From Gaeumannomyces sp. JS-464 (Eukaryota > Ascomycota > Sordariomycetes > Magnaporthales > Magnaporthaceae): a DNA stretch of 64,000 nucleotides. The position numbers and the translations under genes are program-made. The notes below the pieces were generated by a model. That model did not search any database. It was not told the DNA's origin and was given only the letters and a program-made list of their open reading frames with translations. The stretch spans positions 8,122,001 to 8,186,000 of the forward strand of contig NGZR01000002.1 of the NCBI GenBank assembly GCA_002197995.1, read 5' to 3'. Below, piece by piece: positions 1 to 10,900 of this stretch. How positions within the stretch are numbered: position 1 is the stretch's first letter; each line of letters opens with the position of its first letter.

Positions 1-382
1 AAATCCGTTGCCTATCGGCATAGCCGCCTGGCTTTTGCATGCGCCCAACCACCTGCCCGTCGTCGGGTGTTTGGAAAGGAGGGAGGTATAGAAAGTTCTA
101 ATTTCGTAATTTTGACAATAAAATCCGGGAAATCTATATCATGAAGTAGGCTCGCTTCCATCGGCGACCATCCCGTGTTCCAGTGTTTCGCGATGGGCGA
201 GCTGGGGGTTTTGTTTTGTGGCGTAAATCTCGACACTTCATCGATGCTCTCCGGTTTGATGCAATACTGGTCTGGGGATTCGCATCGCACCACATGTCCG
301 CTCGCATGCCTCTGCCAACGACCCGGCCGTGCCGTCCTTGCTGCGTCGCCCACCAGGGCTCTACAGCGACTGTCGATTACAA
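1..382. other. left edge, no assigned gene
   Basis: This is the 3' flank of the gasdermin-like gene. A minus-strand open frame runs through 12-476 and overlaps the end of that gene. Its stretch around 60-240 has a fairly protein-like composition (hydrophobic and charged alternation), but I recognise no domain. It could be the end of another gene cut by the window or simply UTR. Confidence 0.3.
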
Positions 383-1252
383 CTAAGACTCTGCACCATC
401 GACGACTATCTGCACAGGATGGCACTCTGAAAAGTCCTTCGCCCTGTCCTGCTCCGTCAGGAACTCCAATTCCCACGGGCCAGCCCCGGCTTTGTCGAGC
501 TCTCCCTCCCCATCGTCCTCATCATCGTCCCCGACGCCGTACTTGCCACCACTCCGGTGGTCGAACTTGACCTTCCCACCCAGCCTGCTTTTGATCCTGA
601 TGGCCTTGTACGCAAATAGGACCTTGTTCACCGCCGTCCCGCTCACACCGCCGTTTCGACCGGCCTCGAGCTCAAGGTGCAGGCCGGCCGGCATCGGGAA
701 GCCGCCAGCCGCGCGGGGGGCCCCGACGGTCAACCCCGGCCCGTGCCTGGTGCTCCCCAAGGTGTCCATCGCGAGGTCCGTCGCGACCTTGAGGCCGGTG
801 ATCATGTACACCCTGCGTCTCCCAAACACCGCGTTCTCGAGATAGTTACGCACGCGGGGCGACGCGCCGATGCTCGCCGCGACGAAGTCGTCCGTCGGCA
901 GGAACTCGGTGGTCTCGAGGAGGCTGCAACGGTACGACTCTGACCGATCACGGTTGAAGTTGTACACGAACCCGCCCGCCTCCGCCTGCCCCAGAGCGCT
1001 GGCGTTCGCTCCGGCCCCGGTTATGCTGAGCCCCGCGGCGCCGCGGACGCTGCTTCCGCTGGTAGCCGAGAATTTGGAGATTGCGCTGCTGTTGCACAGT
1101 TCGGTGGGGATTGGCAGGCGTTCCTGCTGGTTGAGGGGCCCGCTCAGGCCGAAGCTGCCGATGTCACGGTAGATGCTGCCAAGCCGGGGCGCCGTCTCGC
1201 TCTCCGGGTTGATGTCGAGGTTGGGTGCCTGGAAATAGTAGAGTTTAGGCAT
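383..1252 (-). CDS. gasdermin-like pore-forming protein (HET-Q1/RCD-1 type candidate)
   Basis: Single-exon gene of 289 residues with no signal peptide. Residues 1-225 have alternating beta-strand character with a Gly/Ala/Ser-rich stretch at about 65-95. A strand with the core VYMITGLKVA sits at 148-157, where gasdermin N-domains carry a comparable 'YxVTxxL' strand, and FAYKAIRI lies near 213-220. Residues 226-240 form a basic linker (KVKFDHRSGGKY), followed by a highly acidic stretch and a tail of about 50 residues. In fungi, gasdermins are short proteins of roughly 250-300 residues kept inactive by a small C-terminal tail; removal of that tail by a linked protease lets the N-domain permeabilise the plasma membrane in allorecognition cell death. 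The subtilisin gene lies 465 bp upstream on the same strand, which is the known pairing. The family call rests on length, pattern and context, not on a profile search. The alternative is another fungal protease-associated domain of unknown function. Confidence 0.6.
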   Translation of the reverse strand: MPKLYYFQAPNLDINPESETAPRLGSIYRDIGSFGLSGPLNQQERLPIPTELCNSSAISKFSATSGSSVRGAAGLSITGAGANASALGQAEAGGFVYNFNRDRSESYRCSLLETTEFLPTDDFVAASIGASPRVRNYLENAVFGRRRVYMITGLKVATDLAMDTLGSTRHGPGLTVGAPRAAGGFPMPAGLHLELEAGRNGGVSGTAVNKVLFAYKAIRIKSRLGGKVKFDHRSGGKYGVGDDDEDDGEGELDKAGAGPWELEFLTEQDRAKDFSECHPVQIVVDGAES

Positions 1253-1717
1253 TCCGACCTAGTATCTCTCTTGGTGAGCCGTCGGCTTTACTCGAGAGCT
1301 TCTCGTTAGGCAGTCTCACAGTCCAAGACCGGAAGCTAGAACCGGCTCGCTCGTTTATCGTACTCTTTGTGTGTGTGGCTGTTATGTGAAAGGAACAGAA
1401 AAAAAGCAAATGTGGAAAACCAGAAATTTCTGTAAAAGGCGGGGGTCCTGAGAAAAGACCATGGATGCGTAAAGGAGGGTAGGAAAGGGGCTTGGTTCCT
1501 GCAGTCAGTCACCTGATTCCTCCTCTGACACTCATTGGACGCCTTACCAGACAGGCGTCCTCCTGTCAAGCCATACCTCATAGCTGAGACATGGAAGCCC
1601 ACGGCCCGCCGCATATCGCCGATTGGTGGTGGTGGAAAACATGGTCGCAAGCTCGACTCTCCCCCGTGTCGGCAAAGCACTCTCTAACCAAGTGTTCTTG
1701 CTAAAAGACGACCGCCA
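1253..1717. other. spacer between protease and gasdermin-like genes
   Basis: 465 bp holding the terminator of the protease gene and the promoter of the gasdermin-like gene, both minus strand. Neither an open frame with protein-like composition nor a repeat is apparent. Confidence 0.5.
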
Positions 1718-4700
1718 CTACAAGTACGCCCCGATGGAATTCTCGATCCACGCTTTAGTATATCTGACCTGGAACCAGGCCCAGTGCATAACCCAGATGT
1801 AGTCCGACGACGGCCCTCCGCCAGGGCCTTCGTTCATCCTGCCGAGGAGGTTCCTCATGTAGTCGGCCCTGTGCATGTTCCGCCACTGCTCGTCGGTCAA
1901 GAAGCCCCTCGCGTAGCCCATGACGACGGCCGCAATTCCCGCCGCCACGGCCGCGGCGCACGAGGTCCCGGTCATCGCCACGCTGCCGCTCTCGTCTGCG
2001 CTAGGAATGCCGCCCTTCGGCATCAGCGCCGGTGGCCACGCCGAGACAACCCCCTCCCCCATCGTCATGAGCCTCATGTTGTCCATGGGCCTGGGAGTGA
2101 ACCGGGACGGGTTCCCGAAGCCGTCTGCCGAGTGGACGCAGATGACGTCCGGGTCCCTCGCCGGCCACGCCACGCCGCCCGGGAGGTTCCGGCCGTCGTT
2201 GCTGGCCGCGGCGAAAAAAAGAATGCCGTTGTCCGAAGCATTTTTTATCTCGCGACCGAGATCCGGAACCTTCCCTCCAAAGCCGAACGCCATCACGATG
2301 ATGTCCACTTTCCATTCCGTAACTGCGTGGCGGATGGCCTGGGGAGCGCGGCTTGTCAATCTCCTGGTCATTCCGCCTGATCTGGGAGCTGCGCTCGTGG
2401 CCTACCTGGGCGATTCTTGTGGGGGTTTCTTTCACGTCCGGGTTTCTACTGAACACCCGGGCCACATGAATGATTGCCTCCGGCGCGATCTTGCGGAGCA
2501 GGATGGAGAGGTGCGTGCCGTGACCTGCCTCGTCCCTCCTCTCCTCAGGATTGCCTACCCAGCTCCGATACTTGATACGCGGCTCAAAATCGTAGCAGTC
2601 CTCTTGAGCCCCGGACAGTTCCAGACCGCTGTCGAGGATAGCGATCTTTACCCTCTTGTCGTCCGAGGGTGCGCCTTCCCTCAGATCTTCGATGCGTTCC
2701 AGGACGCCGTGGTGCCACTCGAACCACCGATCTGCGCTCGACCTCCTGGGCCGTAGAGAATCTGTCAGCACTTTGGGCTCCACAGCGGCCAGTAAGTGAA
2801 AACCCAACCAACGTACTTCTCCGCCATCGGGAGCCCGTGATCTTGCCCGCAGAGCGATACGTCCCGATCCCACGCCCACGGGATCCCACCTTGTTCTGGC
2901 TGCGCCCTCCTCAAAGTTGAGAAGCTCGTCGCAGGCGCACTCGCGGAAGGCGCCTCTATGAACTCGTCATCACGCGGCTTGCTGATCTGTTCAGCACCTC
3001 CAAGTCCGAGTTGGAGCGCTAGAGGGTGAACTATGTTCGTGAGGATGTGGTGTCGAATCGGCCCTTCCTCAGACATTTGTTCCTGCCGGAGGTTCGGGAG
3101 CGGCCCAGCCTCAGGCACGACCTGATCGTGTGCCTGAGCCCCGGCGTGAGAAATCTCGTGCCACGGCAGCATCTCGTTTTCTCCAGCGAGCTGAGCAGCT
3201 GCAGGGCCGCGATGTGGTCATCGTTGCAGCGCCTCGATAAGATTGGGGAGTCTGAGCGGGGAAATTGGCTGCCGGTGACTATTTCCAGGAGCATGATCCC
3301 GAGCGCCAAGATGACGGGGTGTCGGTGTGACTGCATATGCGGTGGCGGCCCGGCCTGGCCTTGACATTCGGTGAGACGTACCGACAGGTAAGGCGAGGAG
3401 AGCGTCGGGCGATCGGAGTCTTGCGCCCTGGCCAAGAAGATCCTGCTGCTGCTCCAGCTGTCTCGGAGCCATGACCCTGGGTAGTACCGCAGAGCTGAAT
3501 CGGCGAGAGAGTAACAGAGCAGATGTTGCTCCTCAGGTGTGTAGGTAAGGATATTGAGACCCGGTTCGGTGCCCCCAAGAAGACGACGCAAAGGTAGGAT
3601 ATGCTCATCGTATCGCCTTTTGAGGTCAATGTCTGGCCGGAGGTGCCATAGTATGCCCCTCTCCACCAGGAATTTGACAGTGAGGTAGTTGCTGTCTTTG
3701 ATCCATCGGCAAATGTCCTTGTCCGCTGCCACGCGCTCCCCGTCTGGTAGCTCTCCTGGCCTGCTCTATTGTTAATTGTCTGCACTCTGCGTAAAACCGC
3801 GGGGCATGCCCTAGCTTCCTCCCTAGCCCCATCTCTTACCTGCCATCTTCAACCTCGACCACGATCTCCTTCCACTCCCTCCTGTCCTCGCAAATCTGCA
3901 GGAGCAGCTCAAACGATGGGCTGCCCGGCGCCACCTGACCGGGGCTTTTCAGACCAAGTCTCACCTCTTTGGCTTGGCCAGCCTCGGAGGCCTGCCGAGG
4001 ACAGGCGCACTGCCAGTGATCTTTTATGAGTTCATATACCTCGTTGGCGGCGTTGCGGACGCCATGGCTTGGGTGCTGCGAGAGGCTAAGGCAGGCCGCA
4101 CCGGAACCTGTTGGGGCTCCGTAGCCGCAGTAGATATCCTGAAGGTGCCTCCGGGCCTCTTTGACCCTCCCCAGAAACTTCCGGCGCTTGCTCGAGAGCC
4201 TTATCTCACTTCCGCGGAAGATTTGAATGCCACTAGTGAGCGACCTGAGCCGTTCGAGGAGCGCGGCATGCTGTTCGGTTGGCATTGTGAAGAGCTCTGA
4301 GCACTGCAGAAAACCGCCTAGTTTGCGCGAACGAATGTCCTGGGCTAGCGCCCGCAGCCGTGGGAAATTGTCTATACCGGCCAAGACCGCGGCATCCTAA
4401 AACAGGTCAGTTTCGTTCTGAAGACAGCCACGTTGTTCAGTGTGAGCTCATCTTGCCTCGTTGGTCTCGTAAACATATGCCTCCACGGGGCCGGACTCTT
4501 CGGAAAGCGGGTCTCCAAAGCCTTCAGAAAGCCCACAATAACATCATCTCGCAGCCCCGGGGACCATTCGCCCTTGGAACGGAATATAGCCAGCCCAATG
4601 TTGACGATGTCCGAGTAGCAGTCATCAGCGTCACGTCTCAGTGCTTCGTGTTTGTCTTCGCGGATCCCATCTCTGCACTCTTTCGCAAGGGCCGCGAACG

Positions 4701-4737
4701 CCGGTGTGGTCAGACTTAGGTGGACCAGGTACCACAT
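1718..4737 (-). CDS. DUF7580 + subtilisin (S8) serine protease, HET-Q2-like
   Basis: Multi-exon gene. Supported exons are 4396-3840, 3760-2998, 2953-2406 and 2338-1718. The introns are 79, 44 and 67 nt, with donors GTAAGA, GTGCTG and GTAGGC. A first exon inside 4737-4400 is less certain. The N-terminal half matches the fungal DUF7580 pattern, with a 'WQCACP' element, then a 'YLTVKFLVERGILW' block and a 'HPVILALGIMLLEIVTG' block. The C-terminal half is a subtilisin with an intact triad: Asp in AILDSG (codon 2631-2633), His in GHGTH (2520-2522) and Ser in GTSCAAA (1961-1963), plus the oxyanion Asn in AASNDG. The product is about 900 residues. Downstream lies the gasdermin-like gene, so the likely job is proteolytic activation of that protein. 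One base appears to be missing near 3101-3106; with it restored the four exons sum to 830 in-frame codons. Start and exon 1 are unsure; the protease call is firm. Confidence 0.88.
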
Positions 4738-4799
4738 CGATGAAGGGACACGAGTATATATCTAAGCGGTGCAATTTGAGGTGAGGGTTTCGAATAGGC

Positions 4800-6891
4800 A
4801 TGGACGTCTTTGACTGGGTGCGTCTTCGAATTTTCAGCTCGTGGTATCCTTCCAGCGACATGCGGGGTAGATCTGTCGCAGGGTGTGGTAGACGAGGGGC
4901 AGCTAGGCGCTTCTGGGCGAGGTCAGGCTGGCATCCAGCTGGGCAGCCCGAGGACCGCACCTGCGTTCGACCAGCATCCTCGAGCGAGCCGACACCAGAA
5001 CAGGAAGTCAACCTCTTCAACTCGGCGGGAACTCTCTTGCCTGACTATGGTATAAGTATAACTCTGCGACGAGACCGTACAAGCTGAAGTTCCCTGTTCT
5101 CCGGGGATGGGACCGCCGAGCGGCCTCGGACAGGGCGCACTCAGCCGGAGCAACTGTACCCTCCTTGCACTGAGATGTGAAGACTACCTAGATTACCTCT
5201 CTGAAGTGGAGAAGCGTGACAGGGCCGGCTTCTTCTGCTGCTGCGGCTTCTGGGCCTCGGTGCAACTTCCGAGTACGGCAGGAGCACGCGGATCAGAGTG
5301 AGCGGGCACGGCGACGGGTTGATGGATGCGAGACTGGAAATTTTTACGCAACTACGCTCCATCCTAGAGCGGCGCTTCTTGTCACTGTGCAGAGACCTGG
5401 GCCGGTAAGTATAGAATCACTGGATATCCTAGCAGTGTGGATACTTGAGTCTCTGATTCCTCCCCACTCCTCCAGAGCTCGCTGGACAACCACAAGAGTC
5501 CGAGGTTGCTTCAACAACGAGTATTGAGGATATCAGTCAAACGCTTCATTTGGAAGGGCCAGAAGCCACTGCTTCCTACGACTCCCTTTCCTCCTCCTCT
5601 GGTGATGAGGCTGACGGCTACGATCAGGCTACTCGTAGACGGCTTGCTCTTCGCGCCCACATCGAGGACACGATAGAGCGACTACAAGGGCACGCCGTGG
5701 GGCTCGAACAAGCGGAGACAAACAAATTGGAAAGAGAAGTGGATCACATGCTCGGGAAGCCGGAACTCCTGTCCGTGGGGCAGACCAACGACGACTCTCG
5801 TTTCTGGGCCTTGGCCCGTCAAAGCGCCTCTACGGCCGTTTTGCAAAACAGGATTTTTGAGACGTTGTCCCGACGAAAGGCCAGGCTCCAGTATCTACGG
5901 GGGGCAAGGCTGCACGGCGGAAAGGGGCCACCCGCGGTTAAGGCGCCGCGAGTTCTGCGGGTCTCGGTCCCAGGGCTCCATATTCAACAGCGAGAGGCCG
6001 AGGGCGGCGCTGACCGCAAGGGGAAGGGGCCGGCCTCGCCCGGCCCCGCCCATCTCCGCTTGCCTTCGCCGCCGGACATAGTCGATGGCCATTTCACATG
6101 CTTTTACTGTGGCGATGACCGGCTTTCATCCGAAGAGGCAGAGCCAAGCCGCTGGGTGTAAGCGAAGAATATAGAATATGGGCGAGCCCGCCGCAGACCA
6201 TCAGTCCGTGGGATAGTTTGTTTGCCATGCTGACACTCTCACACAAGTCACCATATTATGCAAGATTTCCGGCCGTACTTCTGCACAGTCGAGCGCTGCG
6301 ACGCTCCGCTCGATGTCCCGACTACTTTCGACGGCTTGGTGGAGCACCTGCAGACACACATGCCCGTTAGGTACCACCTCGCCATGCCGGACGGCAGCTA
6401 CAAGGAGTTCGAGAATGAGGCCGACTATGACGACCACGCGGGGAAAATGCCCGAATACAGCTACATGACCCCCGACGCCCTCGACACTATGAGGGCTTTC
6501 AGCCGTCGTCGTAGTGTCTTCAAACTTACCGCCTGCCCTCTCTCCGGCTGCTCCCCACCCAAATTTCCTGACGGGGTCGACGGTACAGATACACGGGAAC
6601 ACCAGAGGCAGCTGATTGCCCACTTGCAAAGACACATGCTGGGCATCGCCTTCTCCCAGACGAACCTGTACCGTGACAACACTGCCCCAAAAGCAGTTAC
6701 CCGGCAGCCTTTACGTCCGCAGTGGCAGGAGCAGGAGCCACAACCGCAGCCAAAAGTGCAGTTGCGACCACCCCAGGAATGGCACCCACATCGACAAAAT
6801 TATCCACTCGCGCGTGTCCCTCTCGAGACCGCAAGCACGTGAGTATTGATACTGATTCTTTGTTTTCTCTGCTAGGAATTTCAATCTTTAG
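4800..6891 (+). CDS. acuF-type C2H2 zinc-finger protein
   Basis: Last exons are clear: an exon ending at 6157, then 6248-6838, then 6876-6891. Introns are 6158-6247 (GTAAGC...CACAAG) and 6839-6875 (GTGAGT...GCTAG). The junction at 6157/6248 rebuilds a W-V-H-H-x-M-Q-D-F-R-P-Y-F-C block. The Cys/His pattern gives two adjacent fingers (FTCFYC...HH, then YFCTVERC...EHLQTH), typical of the fungal 'oxidoreductase acuF-like C2H2' family. Upstream are a helical, charged region (5550-5960) and an acidic-serine patch. The family's N-terminal 'DE-x-QLG...' block is recognisable near 4890-4930, but frames change several times between 4800 and 5550. The start and first exons are therefore approximate, and the 4800 start is only the first plausible ATG. 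The gene is divergent from the subtilisin gene. Its function is unknown beyond probable nucleic-acid or protein binding. Confidence 0.6.
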
Positions 6892-7948
6892 ACGGAAGAC
6901 GGTGTTGCAGCCGGGCTAGGTTGCTTCTCCGCTGTTGGCGTGACATTGGCTCCCCAGCTCGAGAGTCAACAAAACCCCCCGCATTGTTCTTACTTTACTA
7001 ATAGTCATTTTATAAAGCCCTGCAACCATTAGCTCCGACCACGAGGCATGGTCAATCTTTATCAATAGGGGCTCGGTTGGGGATGGAAGCAGCGGAGGAA
7101 CTTCGCGACCTAGCGTCCTAGAATCAAGCGTCATGGAATGGTTAGATGACCAAGAGAAAAGTACCGTGCCAGCGGCCCTACTATCCCGCGCCGCGGCGTC
7201 CAGGACCCCAAGTCAATGCGGAGAGGAGGCTGAATTTAGGATGACAAAGTTGCTAGAGGCTCTGGGCTTTGGAGGGACCACGGGCGCATCGTTTTGGATT
7301 TCCCGAGAAATTAATTGGCGCGGCGCTCCGTAGTTCCCGCTCACCCCCCGGGGTCCGGACCCTGGAGAGAAGGATCGCCAAGGGAAAGCCCTCCGGATGG
7401 TCCTTCTGGTCTTTTCGCAGTAAATGGATTTCTTTAGCGGACAAGCTTCAACACTACTTGCTTCATCCCCTTGGTTCTGCTTCTATCTGATTGTGCCATC
7501 TCCCACGAGGCCCTCCATCGTCTGGGTTGGGACGTCTCTCATCAACAAATGAGAAAGATCTTTGGGCAGTGAGGTATGATGGCCGCGTCTCATTGGGCAC
7601 TTCATATGAAGAAAGAAGTTGATTATCGCAGCGGTTGCTATTCTGTACCAGGTATCATATCACACACTCTCTCCCCATGCTCGACCGTATGCCATCCCGC
7701 CCCCTTATTCACCGCTCTAGACGCCAAACATGCAGGAAAAGAAAAAGCTTGTAAACAATAAAAACTTGCTCATCGACCAAAACAAGAAAACGGCCACGAA
7801 CGCGGTGGCCCATGTCTATACACTATCGTTGCCTCCTTCCTTCCCCCGTCGCGCTCTCCGGATATCGTAAAGCTCTCCTCCCGAAAAAAAAGTCTTTGTG
7901 AAACGAAAAAAGCACCACTGGTTCCCCCTAATTAACCCTCCTCTCCCC
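6892..7948. other. convergent intergenic region
   Basis: Lies between the 3' ends of the zinc-finger gene and Tra1. It contains A-rich stretches near 7740-7790 that would act as Tra1 3' UTR/poly(A) context. No gene is recognised. Confidence 0.5.
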
Positions 7949-10900
7949 TCACAGGTACGGCATCCAGAGCGCATCGCAGAGCGCCAGGTTCGTCGGCGCC
8001 ACCGCCTTGCTGATCAGGTCAATCACCGTCTGCGTCGCCGGCAGGTTACCTACGGGCGCCTGCGCCAGGCTGACCGCCTTCTTGACGATCATGTCGCTGT
8101 TGGTCTGCACCGTGTCGCGCAGCTGCTGCTCCGTCAGCACCCCCGTCCGGTGGCTGCTCGTGAACCAGAACATGACCTCGTCGCGCACAAACAGCGTCAG
8201 CGCGTGCTCGAGCTCGTGCTCCGGCTCCGTCAGGCACCGCGCGATCGCCATCATGGCCGCGCTGAAGATGCCCTCGGTCGCGAGCGGGCCCATCAGCGTC
8301 TGCAGGTTGGGCGTGAGCCTGAACGGGACAGGTTCCGTGTTAAGGAAGATGGGCCGCTGCGGCGTCATGAACGACATCAACTCCGAGCCCCAGATGTTGC
8401 CCGAGCCCCTCGCAATGTTGATCTTGTGCGGGTAGCGCTTGTCGATGTAGAGTATGTACGTCATGAACGTGAGCGCCGCCAGCTGGTACGAGAAGCGCCG
8501 CCGGAACAGCCAGAACTCGGCAAAGTCCGGGTACGCCGCCTGCACGTACTCGAGCGCCACCGTGTGCGGCACCCACTTGTCGCGGATTGCCGTGAACACC
8601 TCCAGCCGGGCCGCTGTGTGCTGCTCCGAGTTCTTCTGTTCAGACGTAAAATAGTCTCTGGTTAGCCATTGTTGCGTCTCAAACTCCAACCCAAAGCCAT
8701 GTCCACTTACAACTCCTGGTTTGGTGTCCACAAGCCCCCGCAGCCTGTCCATGGTGAACATGACCGCCTCGTCCTTGGACATGCCGTTGCGCCGGCAGTG
8801 GTCCTCGTACATGCCCTGCAGCGTCACGTAGGTCGTGTCCTCCTGCACGATGCGGATGTGCGGCGCCAGCGGCACCATGAGCGGGAGCGTGAACTGCAGG
8901 TCCCGCTTTCGGCTCTCCTTCTTCCTGCCCAGCCTCACGTTGAGCTGGCGGAACAGCTGCAGGATACGCTCCTCGCGACGGCAGTGCCTGGCCGCGGGGT
9001 GCTGGATCGCGAAGCAGTGAACACTGCCGTCGTGGCCGCGTATCTTGAGCCGCCGGTGCGACCCGCCGATCGTCCGCACCAGGTCCACGTTGGGCAGGAA
9101 CCGCTCGATCCGGACAAAGTCCTGGTTCCTGTCCTTGTGCTGCAGGTACTGCCCCGGCACCTCCACGTCATCGAATTTCTGGTAGCGGAACTCGCTGAGG
9201 TGCGGCGAGAACGACTCCAGGTTTGCATGGCAAATCCGCCTGTCGAGTTTCTCCTCGAACTTATCGCGCCACCTTCGTAGCTTCTGGATATACTCGTACA
9301 TGGTCGGTTTCACCTTTACGAATTCAGCTTCAAACGTCGGGCGCGTGTGAGGCGGCAATATCGTCTCAGCGAAGCGCGTGATGTTTGTTTCTGTCGGTGC
9401 CGGCAGTTTGACGTCCTTGGCGTACGACGTTGGCATGCGGCTAACATAGGCCAGGCCGTCGTTCAGGAGCGCCACGATGAGCCGGTACGCATCTTCGTCC
9501 GGCGGGCACTTGAAGTTCTTCTGAATCTGGTCCACCATCGTCTCCATCGACAGCGCCAGTAGCGGGAACGCCGTCTTGAGGACGCTCATGATCTCCTCGG
9601 TCAGCTCCCACGGCGGCTTCTTCTGGACTCCGCCCGTTTGCTGCTGATCACTAGGAGCTGAAACGCCGTTGGTCGCAGTGGGTGTTGCGGCTGCTGCTGC
9701 CGCTGCGGCGGCGGCGGGATTCGGGGGTGCAGGCGTGGACGACGACGAGTTCTGCGGCGCGGGCGTCGATGCAGCGCCCTCGCCCTCTGCCCCTTCACTC
9801 TTAACCTGTTCGCCATTGGCCGTGCCCGGCCTCGGCGTGCCGGATTCTGTCTTTGCAGAATTGGACGCGGGGGTCTCGGCCCTGGCCTGCGATGGCGACC
9901 CGCTGGGCTGCTTGTTCGCGGCAGCCGCCGCGTTGGCAGCCTGCAGCTTCTGGCGCTGGAGCCTCTCCTTCGCCTCCTGGGTCTTCTTGATGATCACCAT
10001 GTCCTCGCGGTTAGTGCGGAGCTGGAAATAGAGCGCCTGCGGGTACGACTTTGCGATCTTAAGCAAGATGGAGTGCACCCGGACCGCCTCCTTGTGGCCT
10101 AGGCCCGTCAGGAGCTGCGGGATAAAGGTGATCCAGTACCACGTAGGTGTGTCGCCCTTGAAGTCGTCAAATCCGGCGGCGATGGTACCCTTGGAGTCGT
10201 CGAGGCTGAGCAGCCAGAGGATGCGCGAGAGCAGCTTGCGCGACTTGGCGCTGCGGTAGCTCCCCGCGGCCTGCAGGTACGAAGTAAGTGCCTGACGGGC
10301 CGACTGCAGATCTGTGGGCTCCTCCTTGAAGCGACGCTCGTTGAAGTAGCCCCACTCGGCCCAGGCTTTTGCTGCGGTGATATCGAAATACAATGCCGTG
10401 CCGTAAGCGTGGTCTGCCTCGTCCTTCTGCTTGAGCTTCTCGAGGAACATGCCCTTGAGGGTGTAAAACTCTGCCTTTTGCGGAGCACTAAAGTAGTTGA
10501 GATTAGTGTTGTTGATCACCTCGAGGCCGCTCGTGAGCTCGTCCGGATTCTGGAAGTGGCACTTGGCCTGTTCGCGCAGCTTCAGGAATGCTTCCTGGAT
10601 CTCGATGTTCGGCAGCAGATAGATGCGACTCAGTTGACCCACGCAGACCTCGGGAAGGCTGTGCTTGCGCGCCACGTGCGCGAACCGGTTGATGATCCAC
10701 GCCGTCTCGTGGTAGCCCCGGTACGCAAACGTCGACCCGCCCGTCTGCTGGTTTTGCTGCGGCAGCAGCGGAATGTACGTGCTGTTGATGAGGCCGAAGA
10801 TGTGCTGCCTCCACGTGACCAGGTCCTGCCACGTCGTGATGTCGTCCCACGTGTTGGGCAGCCTATCGCGCCACGCGCCGAGGAGCAGTTTCAGCTCGCT

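Noticed and set aside
1336..1680. 114-residue minus-strand frame between protease and gasdermin-like gene
   Set aside because: No motif and unbalanced composition; fits UTR/promoter sequence.
7898..8665. 255-residue plus-strand frame
   Set aside because: Arg/His/Val/Leu-rich antisense shadow of the Tra1 C-terminal coding sequence; conservation is on the minus strand.
8646..8698. Intron in the Tra1 kinase-like region
   Set aside because: GTAAGT and a good acceptor are present and the local protein reads poorly, but simple removal shifts the frame. Left as a possibility, not called.
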